Below, piece by piece: positions 23,236 through 35,247 of a stretch of 64,000 nt of DNA. Made by a program: the position numbers and the translations under genes. Location of the stretch: the NCBI GenBank assembly GCA_947044405.1, contig CAMRHE010000115.1:3162001-3226000 (forward strand). Reading direction: 5' to 3'. The stretch comes from Leptodactylus fallax (Eukaryota; Chordata; Amphibia; Anura; Leptodactylidae). The notes under the pieces are model-generated. The model was not told the DNA's origin, made no database searches, and was given only the letters and a program-made list of their open reading frames with translations. The stretch's first letter is position 1; each line of letters starts with the position of its first letter.

Positions 23236-24279
23236 TCCATATTACACAAACCAACAAAGAAGGTGCTCGGACAATACAAGGTATTGTGTCAACTCACAAG
23301 TAGTTGACATCCCATGATAGCCTTCAGCTCAGTGAAACTTTATTTATATAATATATACACACAACCACCTTTGCATGTTTTACGATGATAAGACACATGG
23401 GTCCTATACAATAACCCTATCACAAACCATGCTACCGATATTTGGGTGGTCCATGAGCTTATACAGTAACTCACCCTTATTCTTTTTGACATTATTACAA
23501 ACACATTTGACACAATATACAGTAAATTGCTAGCCTCCAGGGATAAAACTACTCTTTCCTATGAGATGCGATAAGCTACAACCTATTGATAACAATCAAG
23601 AGTATACATCTAAGGAAAATCCTCTGACTCCTGCTTGAACTCAAGACGACTTGTCACAGTAATAATTATAGACATGACTTCATACCTTTTCTTTGTTGGA
23701 AAGTGCAGACAACACAATGACATGCCCCTAGGTCCCACATGAACTGTGAACTACACAATGAAAAATCAAGATTCTGGCATTTGGCCAAGTAAAGAAGGAA
23801 TTGGAGTTAGCAATATGTTCCATCGAGGACTACTTGTGCTTTATCCAAGACTAACTTATTAAGTATGTACCTTGTATGGTTTCTTGACTCTTTGTAGTTT
23901 CTACTGTATGTACTCTTGTACTTTTGCTACAATGTGCTACATTGTGACTACTATACATTGCTGCCTTTAGTATATATACTTTTACATACTGCTTATTTAT
24001 CGGCTTATTAATGATAAAGAAAAATCTATCAATGTAGTTGTAATGTTGTGGTATGAATGCTGGTGATGCCAAGGAACCCACACAGGAATAGCTGGCTGCA
24101 AAGTCAGACTACAATTTCTTCCATGCTTCTCTCCATTGCTATGTCTGTAGCATCCGCCCCAACTTATTCTGTCATGCAAATGACAGAACAACTGCATAAC
24201 AGAGCTAACAATTAAGCAGGAAACATTAGGACAGTTATGACATCACAGTTCTCATGAACCTCCCCCCAAATTGCAGTAT

Positions 24280-24470
24280 TTATTATTATTATTATTATTA
24301 TCATTATTATTATTATTATTATTATTGTTTATTTATATAGCACCATTAATTCCATGGTGCTTTACATTTTCGGATTTACATACAGTACACAAGATATACA
24401 AAACATAATACAAACAGTGACCAACTGGCACAGTGGGATAGAGGGCCCTGCCCGCAAGGGCTTACAATCA
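24280..24470 (-). mobile_element. L2-like LINE 3' UTR fragment
   Basis: Same family and strand as 19293-19925: (TTA)n at 24280-24327, then TTTATATAGCACCATTAATT, CATGGTGCTTTACATTT and GGGCCCTGCCCGCAAGGGCT. Only the last ~190 bp of the LINE are present, with no coding part. Confidence 0.85.
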
Positions 24471-24560
24471 AAAGAGTTTTTATTTTCTACCATTTTCAGT
24501 ATTTTAATTTTTTTTTAAACACATTACTGAATAATGGATGGTGAAGTGCTGCTTAAAATT

Positions 24561-25134
24561 ATACCTCTCAGCTGTCCCGGAATCAGCGGGACTGTCCTGG
24601 ACTCTGAGTGCTGTCCCGCTGTCTCATACAGGGAAAATATGTCCTGAAGTAGGGAGCAGTGGTGAAGTAGGAAGCCGTCCAATGTCTTCATCACTATTCA
24701 GCTCCTGCCACTGCGCCGAGTCAGTAGAGAACAGCATGGGAACAGATCGAGGTATTAAGTTGTTTTTTTTTTTGTTTAATGCATTATACTGTGGGCTATG
24801 TATACTGTGGAGGCACCAATAAGGGGCTATATCTACTGTGGAGGCTACAAAATGGGACTATACATACTGTATGGGAACAAGGAAGGGACTATATATACTG
24901 TAGGGGATACAGGAGGGAGTTATATATGCTGTGGGGGCAACTGGAGGGGGACATTATAATGTGGCGGCATACAGTTATAGGGCTGTTATACTGTGTGGGG
25001 GGCACAGAAAGACATTAATCTAAATGGGCAGAACCAAAGTGGAGATGGGTCTTAGTATATATAAATTTGCCGCCATGCGCATAGCGGGCCATACATTTTG
25101 CTCCTCTTTCAGTCCTTTAAAAGTTGAGAGGTTT
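24561..25134. repeat. Interspersed repeat with internal degenerate tandem units
   Basis: Opposed ends ATACCTCTCAGCTGTCCC and AAAAGTTGAGAGGTTTA. The left part holds GGACTGTCCTGGACTCTGAG. The middle (24787-25015) is a degenerate array of roughly 30-35-bp units built on TATACTGTGGRGGCA. The right part has CATGCGCATAGCGGGCCAT. Short frames running through the array are a by-product of the repetition. A similar degenerate array, on the other strand, occurs at 37150-37440. Confidence 0.6.
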
Positions 25135-25243
25135 AGTTAAAATGGCAAAAAGAATGTAAAAAGCCAGGGGTGTTACTAAAATAGCTGTTGTAACTGGCTC
25201 TGGAGTCAGATAGGGTCCTAAAGCCCCTCTGCCATATAGAAAG

Positions 25244-25707
25244 ATACCAGTTAGAGATGAGCGAATCAAAGCTGGCGAAGATGAATTTGATCCGAATTTT
25301 CAGGAAATATTCAATTCGCATTGAATCCAGATTTCCTCGCGCTTCGTGGTAACGAATCGCATTTTGTTCAAAATGGCTGCTGTACATGTTAGGACATGGG
25401 GCAAGGAACTCTGGGAACATGGAATCACCCACAATGCCATGCGTGCAACCAATCAGCAGCCAGCCCTGTGATGTCACAGCCCTTTATCCCCTTCACGAGC
25501 GCCCACGGCATGTTTGACCGCTGCATCCAAGGTGTTAAAATCCTGATTGGTTATGGAGCAGGGTGTTAGCTCACCCTGGCTCCCTGCAGACAGGAAATAG
25601 CTGCTTATTTGCTGCGATTTAATTCCGATCGAATAGAATTGTATCGGAAAATTTGGCAAAGTTGCCGAATTGAATTTTTGAAAACTTCGCTCATCTCTAA
25701 TACCAGT
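25244..25707. mobile_element. hAT MITE (TAGAGATG family) with perfect 8-bp duplication
   Basis: ATACCAGT occurs at 25244-25251 and 25700-25707. Between them the 448-bp element starts TAGAGATGAGCGAA and ends TTCGCTCATCTCTA, a perfect 14-bp inverted pair. This is diagnostic of a hAT insertion. The interior is moderately GC-rich and lacks a transposase; the 114-codon minus-strand frame (25133-25477) crosses the element border and is not a gene. Confidence 0.95.
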
Positions 25708-28660
25708 AATATAAATGGTACATGAGGGGGAGTAATATTTTACATTAGGGGCTAGTAGCTTATGCTTCTATTGGGAATGAAATTTAGAACAGCTATCAAT
25801 ACAATCTTATCTTTTCATACTATGACAGACTGAAATTTGCTTCCGTTCTGAAGTTTTCCCCCTGCAATGTAAGCACCATGACTTGTAATTCATAGCATGG
25901 ACAAGCATAACAAATATTTGTGGTTCATTCATATACTTTATTAATATAATGTAATGTACCAGTAAATTACTCACGTTTGTGATGTTTCTATGACATCACT
26001 GTGTCTAAGAAGACTTAGCCGATCGCTGGTTTATTACTTACTTGTGCTATCATCTAAAGATTACTGACATATGTGTTACTTACTAGTTATCTTCTGCTGT
26101 CAGCTGCCACCATGATACAGACTTTGCTTGAAGCTTTTAATCTCTATAAAAGTCAGCCTAAAATGAATGTCTATTTTGTAAAGTAACACTGCATGCAGAA
26201 AATGCACCAGAATATTAAAAATATCCTAGGAATTCTTCTCTTATTTCCCTCCATTATTTTAATCCTGAGAAATTTCTGAAGATATAATTTTCCTTTATGT
26301 GCTCCCTTCCTCCTCACAGTCTGACTGTAGGACAACTGGCTGGAGCAGGAGCCTCACCTCTTTGCCAGATCTGTAGTAGGATGAAATGATTCTTGGTTAC
26401 GCCCGACCCCCTTAGTCAGTCTCTGACAGAAGATGTAACTGTTCAGCAGGAGATTAACTCATTCCTTGAAAGATTTATATAAGGCTACATGGACACAAAT
26501 GGGTGTATTTACAGGTCCATAAGAAAAGAACACAGACGGCACATGGATGATATCTATGTGCAGCCCGTGACCTCCACTGGCTCATACATTTGAATAATGC
26601 GCCCAGACCTGCCCTAATGGATCCCCCCATTCTGACCTGTGATAATACACAGTCATGGTGCCATAAGAAAAGAATGGGTCAATGTGCTAGTGTAGGTTCG
26701 CACTGCCATCAAGGGTACATTGTTCTGATCTGTCACATGATAATGGCACACAAAGACAAATAGCATGGTCTTCTGCATGTGCCCTTGTATAGGGCAACAA
26801 CTTCAGGTGCCAGTGTCACTTTTACTTGAACCTAGTAATCCATAAATCCCTCCAAACCATTTTACTTTAAAAGGAATGTATCCTATGTAATGTAATTTCA
26901 GATTCATTGATTAAATATAAGTCTGTACTAGAGAATTAATGTATTTGACCTTTTTCTAAATGTTGTGGAGATTTATTGTACTGGAATATGCCGAGATATA
27001 TTATTGTAGGTCCGCACTACCATTGTGGCTACATTATTCTAATCTGTCTAAGAATCAGAACAACGGACAATAAACTTTGGCTGATTTACAGATAATAACA
27101 GAAGACTTTCTGCAATGACTGACTGCAGTGTTAAAATAGAAATGGCAGTTTTTTGTTGTTGTTTTTTTTTTTTTTTAAATATAACAACACATGCAGCCAT
27201 AGAGAAAAATACCAAAAATTTGTTTTCAAAAAATGTCTCAAAATGTCCCAAACAGCCCCTACAACAGCATATAAGTGGCTTAGTAGTAGATTGCCTTTAA
27301 AGACAATATTACCTTTAAAATGGAATAGTATGGACAGATTCTGAATATTTTATAAATGCACATCATACTATATATAGTTAATACTATTACACTTGAGTGT
27401 GTAGCCTTAGCAGAAGGTCATGCTTGTCACTCATTTCTCAAATGAATGGTTGTCCAAGTAATACAAGGACAGGATGCGTCTGCCAGGCATTTTAGTTTGT
27501 AATGGGGGAAGGTCCACTCCACCCCATCATAAATATATATATATATATATATATATCTACTGTATATATTTATTTATATAAAACACAACCCCTTTAACAA
27601 ATACGACTCTATTAGTAGCACCTAAATTTACGGGCTTTGTTCATCAATACACCCTCACCTTTTATGCCAAGTGAAGTTATCCTGCGTTGACCAAATTCTC
27701 TGGCAAGACAGTCAAATTATTAAATGCCGAGAAAAAAATATTTATTTATTTATTTTACTTCCAGCTATTTTTTTGTGGTATATCAAAAAGGAAAAGGAAA
27801 TTTTGAGAGGAAAAGAGATAACAGAAGGAATGTACATTTTGCTACGTGTGTACCCTGCTTCTATTGCCCCGAGGGGATTTTTTGGCATTACCTGTAGAGC
27901 ACATCACTCAGACCTTATTCTTGTCAAATACAACGTTCGCTCTCTAATAATATCTCATTATTGTTACACCAGCGAAATATTCCATCACTGAGTTGCCAAC
28001 TATTTCTGAAAGGAATTGTATATGGTTGATTTAACAATATGGGGAAAAAAATGAATGCATATCACAGTCAGTGCTTGAGGTAATAGCAGAAGAATATCAT
28101 GACAGATTTGAAGGACTTGAGATGTAATGTATCAGGATCAGCATAATATTCACTTTTTATGGTTTATACACATTGCAGCATCTTGGGATGAGGATTGCAG
28201 ATTTGTTAGCAAAAACGCCGCACAGATTTTATTATTTTGACAACTATTGTAAACTATTAATATAAAAAAATCACCTATGTTACAAGTAGACTATCCCTTA
28301 GTCTACTTGTAACATAGAGATAGTCTACTTGTAACATAATATTCTTAGCAGGAATGTATTCCTTTTTCTTATGAATTAAAATACAATAATAACACATATT
28401 TTATTACATTTTTTTTCTTCTAACCTGTTTTTATTTTTAGATTGACATTTATTTTAGTCTCTGTACATGATTATCAGGGTGGTAATATTGCCTGAACTTC
28501 TGTTAACAGCAGTAAGAGATACACTTTACAGCAGTCACATGAACCATAGGAACCTGTAAACTGGAGAGCTCTCTGACCTATACACAGGTCATTGTTCAGG
28601 GAGGGGGAGGATAAAAAAATGTGACTATCACTTATTGTCATTGAAGGAGGTCAGTGTTAT
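25708..28660. other. Unassigned sequence with minor repeats
   Basis: No gene seen. 26484-26760 has MITE-like texture (CACAGACGGCACATGG). TTTAAAAGGAATGTATCC at 26866 and GCCTTTAAAGACAATATTAC at 27294 look like decayed TTAA-type MITE ends. (AT)n occurs at 27534-27556. 27840-28020 is of normal complexity. Confidence 0.4.
28275..28338. repeat. Perfect 19-bp hairpin with a third arm
   Basis: CTATGTTACAAGTAGACTA at 28275-28293 and its exact reverse complement at 28299-28317 are separated by TCCCT. A direct copy of the right arm follows at 28321-28338. Function unknown. Confidence 0.9.
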
Positions 28661-28669
28661 CTATATATA

Positions 28670-29115
28670 CAGTACTGTGGAAAAGTGTCAGGCAGTCATG
28701 GAACAATAAATAAGATAGAAATAAAATAGGTTTGTTAATAGTTTACAGTCAATTAAAATTAAGTGAATGAGCAAAAGAGAATCTATATGAAATCAAAATT
28801 TGGAAAAGGAGTCCTGGAAGTGATGATATGGCTCCCACAGAGCTCTGATCTCAACATCATCCAGTCTGTCTGGGATTACACAAAGAGACAGAAGGATTGG
28901 CGCAAGCCTACACCACAGAAGATCTGTGCTTAGTCCTTCAAATTCTGTCTGCAAGTGTATCTAGAAGAATTGATCCTGTTTTGAAGGCAACGGGCAGTCA
29001 CACCAAATATTGATGTGATTCAGATTTCTCTTTTGTTCATCCACGTTGCATTTTGTAAATTGACAGAAATAAACTAACAGTTCTATTTTTAGAAGCATAT
29101 TTTCCACTTCCTTCT
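28670..29115 (+). mobile_element. Tc1-like element, internally deleted (copy A)
   Basis: Left end CAGTACTGTGGAAAAGTGTCA then AGGCAGTC-like continuation, an AAATAGGTTTGTTAATAGTT subterminal region, then a jump into the 3' part of a Tc1-type transposase, and a right part ending in CTATTTTTAGAAGCATATTTTCC. The copy at 53669-54130 has the same architecture. The right terminal repeat is incomplete. Confidence 0.75.
28806..29020 (+). pseudogene. Tc1 transposase C-terminal remnant (copy A)
   Basis: The frame from GGAGTCCTGGAAGTGATG reads GVLEVMIWLPQSSDLNIIQSVWD, split here as GVLEVMIW and SSDLNIIQSVWD, which is the last catalytic block of Tc1-type transposases. The position normally holding catalytic Glu (NIIE) is Gln (CAG at 28862-28864). 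Only the C-terminal part remains and it is broken by stops. The N-terminal helix-turn-helix and first two catalytic Asp are absent, so it is non-functional. Confidence 0.8.
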
Positions 29116-29443
29116 TTATACTTGCATAGTATTATGGGTGTTACCTGTCATTGCAATACAATTTGTGATGAGATAACTGCTGAGAAGTGATCTGAACAGA
29201 ACAGGCAGAGCTAGTCTATTGTGAGACTTAGGCTGTGTTCACACGGTGGAAAATTTTCCGTCCCCGGAGTTTTCGCTGTGGTCAGCCGCGACGGGATTCC
29301 GATGCAGTGCATCAGTATTCCATTGCAGCTAACCGCTCCTGATTAAGCCCAGATGAATGGGCCTAATCAGGAGCGCGGCTCGAGCGGGCGGAGTCCGCGG
29401 CAAGCTAGGTCATGTTGCTTTTTTTCCGCTAGCGGAACAAAGC

Positions 29444-30575
29444 TGCTAGAGCAGGGGTAGGCAACCTTTTTTTGTTCGGCGTGCCGATTTCGATTAAAAA
29501 AATCAAAGTTGAGGTACTTGGAGTGCCGGTCAATAATTGTAAGTCTGACGACCCCTGCACACGGTATTATGTCACATAGCGGCCCCTGCACACGGTATTA
29601 TGGTGATAATACTAGTGATAATTGCTATTACTATTGTTTTAGCGTGTAACATATCACTAGAGAGGCGGGCGGCGTATTTTACTCTATAAAGATCAGGTAT
29701 GGACAGGGCAAAGACAGTGAAAAAATGTAAACTTTATTGGTGACTTTGTGCATGTGTTGTGTAAGTGTTTGGTGCGACACTTCTGGCGCTGCGACCTGGA
29801 GGATGGTAAATGTCTGTGTCACAGCGCCAATAACTTCCTGGTTATGTGATTAGGCTCAGAGGGGTATTACATTATCCCTCTATGTGACTATCAGAGAGCA
29901 AAAGTACAGTATGCTCTCTGATTGATAGGAGAGGGGATAACATGGATGGAAGTCTCTGCTACCCCCATCATCTGCAGCTTATGCACAGACAATGATGAGT
30001 TAACATTGTCTCTGCAGCTCCTCCTCCCCCTCCTTCCTTAGCTCTAAGATGCTGCCTGACACAGGGGGGGGGGGGACACTTTTAGAGTCCTATTTCTAAG
30101 GATGTATTAGGGCCACAAAAATACAATTGGATTCATTTTAAAGATGAGAATCTCATCTTTAAAAAGATACCAAGATCTCGATGATTGACCTTACAAATTC
30201 AGAGCGATTCACTGTTAAAACGATGTCGGGAATTGAGATCTGCATTGGGATTTCAATGCCGAACATCGTTTTCACTAGCGAATTGCTCAGGATGTTTAAG
30301 GACGATCATGGTGATCTTGGTATCATTTTAAAGAGGAGATTCTCCTCTTTAAAATGAATCCAAGTGTTTCTTTATAGCTTTAAGCAATCCTGAACAATTC
30401 GATCAGGTACAGTAGTGAAGACGGCAATTACCTTGTGTGCTTGTGTGCACCAGGCTGGAGGGAAACAGATAGCTGTGCTGGACATATGTGAACATACCGC
30501 TGCCGTGCCAGGGAAATAAGTCTCGCGTGCCACTCTTGGCACGCGTGCCGGGGGTTGCCGACCCCTGTGCTAGAG
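29444..30575. mobile_element. Nested hAT element, 1116 bp, with 8-bp duplication
   Basis: TGCTAGAG at 29444-29451 and 30568-30575 flanks an element beginning CAGGGGTAGGCAACC and ending GGGTTGCCGACCCCTG. The inverted ends and 8-bp duplication identify a hAT insertion into the surrounding MITE. The interior has a G-run (30065-30073) and a nested palindrome at 30127-30363 but no open transposase frame, so it is non-autonomous. Confidence 0.95.
30127..30363. repeat. Palindrome inside the hAT element
   Basis: TTGGATTCATTTTAAAGATG and ATACCAAGATC on the left are matched by GATCTTGGTATCATTTTAAA and AAAATGAATCCAA on the right. Each arm itself contains a smaller palindrome (AAAGATGAGAATCTCATCTTT; AAAGAGGAGATTCTCCTCTTT). 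It could be a MITE nested in the hAT, or a subterminal structure of the hAT itself. Confidence 0.85.
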
Positions 30576-30699
30576 GAAAAAAAAATGCTACTGACTCCCA
30601 TTGAAATGAAAGGGAGAAGTTTTTTCAGGCGGATTTTAAGGCGGATTCCACGTCAAAATCCGCTGCCAAAAACTCCGTGTGAACACAGCCTTTGTGGTC

Positions 30700-31566
30700 A
30701 AAGTAAAAACTGCAACATTTTAAAAAAGTAAAAATATTTAGCATTAACATATAAACAACAGGCTCCTTTCTGATAAAACATTCCCTCTGAGCATTTATGG
30801 CATATTCACTGGATACATACTTGATAGATACAGTGTCACACAATTAAGATACATGAGCACTTTCCCCCCATATAACAGCCACAAGTCTATCCAATGACCT
30901 ATAACGTTGTTAGTTTCCATCATTGGACTAGCATTTGGGCAGAGATTTGTGCTAAAACATGGGCACAAAAATTTGCCAGTAATATATTTGTATGATATTA
31001 TAGAAATAGCCAAGTAAGTTCTATTGTTTTGTTTTTTTGTTTTTTTAATAAACTTAGTTAATTTTCCCCATAGAATATGTAATAGGTGCTTTTGCCATGG
31101 CATGCATAAACTAAAGCTGATACTATTTTTCTCATGCATATATTTCTCTAACATATTACTTTGATAAGCGTCCGATCGTTAACACTCAGCCATCTAATAT
31201 CTCCGAGCTGAATTATTGAATGCTCAGCCACATTACTTATGGTTCGGAATAACTCATCTATGGGTAGGTTTCCAACAAATATGCATTAACATTAATATTT
31301 TAAGCAGCAAAAATGCATCTGTCATCTTACTTTCTCCGTTGAAAAAGGATACGTCTGAATAATATTCTAATAAACCAAATGAAGAAAAACTTCATGGGAT
31401 CTTCAATTTGTCTATATTGGTACTTGCCAAACAATAAGAGGATTATCCCTGCAGCCTACATTCCTTAGCTGCATCTAATGGGGAAGTGCCTTAAAAACTG
31501 CAAAAAATTTTGCTACATCTTTTCTATTCCATGAGCGTCTACGAATTTTCACACAATTTATGGGGT
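30700..31566. other. Unassigned sequence
   Basis: No gene or clear repeat. 31150-31340 is of balanced composition with AT-rich homeodomain-like cores and could be unique regulatory DNA; this is a guess. Confidence 0.35.
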
Positions 31567-32090
31567 TTAACCCTTTGCATGCCATGGTCAACAGCGACTG
31601 AAGGGGTTCCCTCTGCCATCCACTTGGCCCCCCACAGTGTAATGGTGGGGTGCCAGGAGGTTGCCAAGTACAGAAGCCTATTAGGGTCTAATAGAGTTAA
31701 TGCCAGTGTAACACTGACATGTATAATACCGAAGCATTGCAGAGTATTATACAAACAATTAAGAGATTGTAGGTTCAAGTCCCCAAGTGGGAAGTAAAAA
31801 AAGTTTAATAAAATGTTAAAAACATCTTTTTAAAACCAAACAAAATCACAACTTTCCCTAAACACATAGTTTATTATAGTAAAAATAAAATAAGCAAACT
31901 ACATAAGTGGTGATGTGTCCAAAACAAACGTCATGGAAAAAGCTAACGTGTTATTTAACCTACACAGTGAAAACAGTAAGAAAAATAAATAAAAAACAAA
32001 ACAAATATTGATATTTTTGTTAATCTCGTCTCTCAAAAAATGGAATAAAAAGTGATCAAAAAGTTGAATGCGCTATAAAAGAGTACTATG
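31567..32090 (+). repeat. Interspersed repeat (family Y), second copy
   Basis: Begins TTAACCCTTTGCATGCCATG, contains GATTGTAGGTTCAAGTCCCC (B-box-like) at 31766, then an A-rich tail with ACACATAGTTTATTATAG. Shares order with 12780-13320. Opposed open frames at 31510-31797 and 31539-31778 reflect symmetry and composition, not genes. Confidence 0.5.
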
Positions 32091-33620
32091 TCAAGAATTA
32101 GCCTAACATCTCAACTGTTAGGAATCTCAATATCTGTAAACCTACTTGTATCTATCATACATACATCATATCTTTTTAGTTCAGCACGTCTCACAACTGC
32201 AGCTTTAAGGTTGCTATGCCTACCACTCAAACTCTAGCTGGGTCTACTCAGCTAGTCAGAGCACTTAAGTGCCTTCTATTGATCGTAGGTTGTGTTCTCA
32301 GAACTTACCTGGTTACTGCTGTTTTCCTAGTTATCTGATCACTTCCTGATTTGGCTATCCATGAAATGCTGGAAAGAACCCTGGCTTGGACCCTATTACT
32401 CTTCTACTATCATTTTGGATACTCCTGTGCTCTCCTGGTATGTTTTACTCTGTCTGCTGTAGTTTAGCTGATCTGATTGTTAGTCTGCAAGGGCTACTAT
32501 TTTCTGACACCAGTGACGGGGTATAAGCTGGGTCCCATCTGTCAAGTCAATCCTGCCTTGCATTGTGCTCTTGTAAGAAAAACTTGGGGTTGCCTTAGAC
32601 TTTACTAACCAAGATGGTTTTGGATTATAGGTAGCTTGTTTTGCTTGCCGTCTTTGATCTGCAAGTTATTATTTCCGGAAGCATATTCAGAAATTTAAAC
32701 AGCAATTCTATTACATCAACCCACTGAGACCCTACCTATCATGACTATGGAGGTGAAATTGTACCCTTATCTGAAAGGAGCAGCTGTCAACCAGGTGCGC
32801 TACTACTGCATTCATTTCTATGGGACTGCCAGAGATAGCTCTATTACAGTTCCATAGTAAAGTACAGCAATCCGACCCTGACCAATCTGCAACTTATCCA
32901 CAACTGGGGAGAGAGGATAAGCTTCATTCATGGGCAAATCCCTATAATCAGTATCAAGCTTCTGTTCTCTTTCATTGGCCAGAACGTGAAGCAAAAAATC
33001 ATATTTTAAAGAGGGCAAATAGGTACGTTCCCTATTTAATATTTATAAATAAATTATTCGTAATCATCTCATGACTGGAGGACTTTGAGATCTCAATCAT
33101 CAGAGCTAAATTTAAGTTTATGAAAACATCATTCTATTTGCTAATGCACACAAATGTATTACAGCTCCATACAACGCCTAATATGGTGTCCTATCTCCAT
33201 ATGTCACTTATTTCACATGGAGGCATAAAAAGGTTCATGAATTATTCTGATGAATTCTCTATGAATGTGACAGAAAAAGAATAATCAAATGCTCCATAAG
33301 ATGCAGTATTACAGAGCTATTCTCCGCTAGATGCATTGACCCTCCGAGTCTGACACTCCCTATTTTTTGGTTTGATTCTTTATTATTTTTTCCTGTTTAA
33401 CCTATTACATACACAAAAAAAATCACATATATGAGAAGAAGCTATCAGTGTGCATTATCCTATTCGACTCTCGTGGAGAGGAGAAAACAAAAGAGGAAAA
33501 TTTGTGACAAGGGGGAATAAACCCATGGAGGCTTAAGGGGGACCAGGGAATCCCCAAATGGAATTAGTGGTGAGGGGCATAAGAAGTAGCTAGATGAAGG
33601 AGACAAAGAATTGAGGGACT
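32091..33620. other. Unassigned sequence, possibly old LTR-derived in part
   Basis: 32110-32720 has the pyrimidine-rich texture (CCTGGCTTGGACC, TACTCCTGTGCTCTCCTGG) often seen in frog LTRs, but no paired LTR, primer site or coding frame was found. The rest is unassigned AT-rich sequence. Confidence 0.3.
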
Positions 33621-33850
33621 TACAGTTGTGCTAAAAAGTTTACATACCCCGGCAGATTTTTTGGCTTTTTTTTTCAGAGAATATGAATGATAACACAAAA
33701 ACTTTTTCTCCACTCATGGTTAGTGGTTGGTTGAAGCCATTTATTGTAAAACTTCTGTGTTTTCTCTTTTAAAATCATAATGACATTGTGTATTGCCCCC
33801 TCTAACATTAATGACAGCTTGAAGTCTTTTGTGGTAGTTGTAGTTGTACA
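33621..33850 (+). mobile_element. Tc1/mariner element, left-end fragment
   Basis: TA then CAGTTGTGCTAAAAAGTTTA, CATACCCCGGCAGA, TTTCAGAGAATATGAATGAT, AACACAAAAAC and CATGGTTAGTG..GAAGCCATTTAT. This is the end of a widespread vertebrate Tc1/mariner family with long terminal repeats. No transposase and no right end. Confidence 0.8.
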
Positions 33851-33916
33851 CACGGGTAGACAAAAGTTTCAGTGTCTGCCCTTTATTTATAGCTTAGTAA
33901 ACTAGGTGGACATGTT

Positions 33917-34521
33917 AGGGTTGGTTCACACTACCGTTGGATGTCCGTTATGATAGTGTCCGTTAAAAAAAAACAAAAAAACAGACACCTATCATAACAG
34001 ACAATAATGGACACTAACTGATGTTAATGTGTCCGTTTTTTTAACTGATCCCATTTAATGAACACATTTGCATCAGTTATTGTCAGTTAGTGTCCCTTAG
34101 GGTCCATTTTTATACTGTCCATTTTTTGCTTTTTTTTGTTTCTGCTTTCTGAGCATGCGCACAAATAAAACAAACAGTAATAATGGACAGTATAACGGAC
34201 GCCCGTCCATTACTGTCCGTTACCCATAGACTTTAATGTTAAAAAATAAAGGACGCTTGACATCCGTCATGAAACCGTTATTTTTCACGGACACAAAAGT
34301 CCTGCATGCAGGATTTTTTGTCCGTGAAAAATAACTGACATGTGACGCATTTGGTGTAAACATTAACAGTCACTAACGGACAACAGATAAAATCCCATTG
34401 AAATCAGTGGAATTTTTAATGGATTTCTGATGGTTCTGCTAGTATCCGTTGCTAAAATCTATTAACAGACAATAGCAACGGACACTACTGACGGTCACAA
34501 GTGGTAGTGTGAACGACCCCT
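33917..34521. mobile_element. ~600-bp MITE with TTCACACTACC ends
   Basis: Left GGGTTGGTTCACACTACCGT and right GTGGTAGTGTGAACGACCCC are inverted. The interior repeats GTCCGTTA and TAACGGACA motifs on both strands, so it can fold extensively. Non-coding. Confidence 0.7.
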
Positions 34522-34996
34522 TAAAACATCATTTGACCCAGCAACAATCATAATAAAAGATAAAATAACTAACAAAACACAATAAAAACATCCATTCAAA
34601 GAAAACTAGTGTGTGACAGGCAATACATATATGGTTATATGAGTTTTCTGTTTTTTGTTTTTTGTTCTCCTTCATTCTCTACTACACATGTCTATTTCAT
34701 AATGAATTGGGATTCACGCCACAGCTACAAGGCCGTGTTCTCATAAAAGCATACCATGTGTACTGTTTAGGTGGATACATGGAAAACAAAGAAGCATCTA
34801 CAACTCTTTACTAATAAGACTGTTATCAAGGCCATTCTAGAAGGGTTTCTCTGTATTTCTGGGCATACTCCCAAGTTTGTGTTCTTGAGATATGGCTAAC
34901 AAGCTCTTATCTTTATATTAAATTAAACATTTAGTGCACATAATATTAGAGTTAACCCCTCATATCAGATTCAACCAACTTTCAATTGTCAGCAAG

Positions 34997-35247
34997 TTAA
35001 AGGGGTTATCCGCTTTATAAGATTGATGGCCTATCCTTCGGGGATTTCATAGACTTCAATGGAGCAGCGCAGCAGTACCTACACTTGCCGCTATAGTTTG
35101 TATGGTGAGCGAGCAGTGCAGCTCTTCCGTGCTGGCTCGCTATCGTTGATCTGCGGGGGTCCTTGGTGTCGGACCCTGGCATATTTAATATTGATGGCCT
35201 ATCCTAAGAATAGGCCATCAATCTTAGAAACAGGATAACCCCTTTAA
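34997..35247. mobile_element. Complete TTAA MITE with GGCCTATCCT palindromes
   Basis: TTAA at 34997-35000 and 35244-35247. Left AAAGGGGTTATCCGCTTTAT and GATTGATGGCCTATCC; right GGCCATCAATCTTAGAAACA and GGATAACCCCTTT. 251 bp. This is the best-preserved copy of the family also seen at 2870, 23060 and 54128. Confidence 0.85.

Larger units (their letters stand above)
29231..30690. mobile_element. MITE with perfect GGCTGTGTTCACACGG ends, split by an insertion
   Basis: The outer 16-bp ends at 29231-29246 and 30675-30690 are exact reverse complements. About 340 bp belong to this element; the rest is the hAT element nested at 29452-30567. The ends' sense resembles other frog MITEs here (33917-34521 and 52503-52933), which also carry a TTCACAC-like motif. 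No unambiguous target duplication is visible. Confidence 0.75.

Noticed and set aside
24538..25018. Two overlapping frames rich in Tyr/Gly/Trp
   Set aside because: They follow the degenerate tandem units of a repeat; translation mirrors the TATACTGTGG unit.
29225..29235. 8-bp target duplication for the outer MITE at 29231
   Set aside because: Flanks GAGACTTA and TTTGTGGT do not match, so superfamily was left open.
31760..31790. tRNA gene suggested by a B-box-like motif
   Set aside because: No A box at proper distance and no cloverleaf; part of a repeat family.
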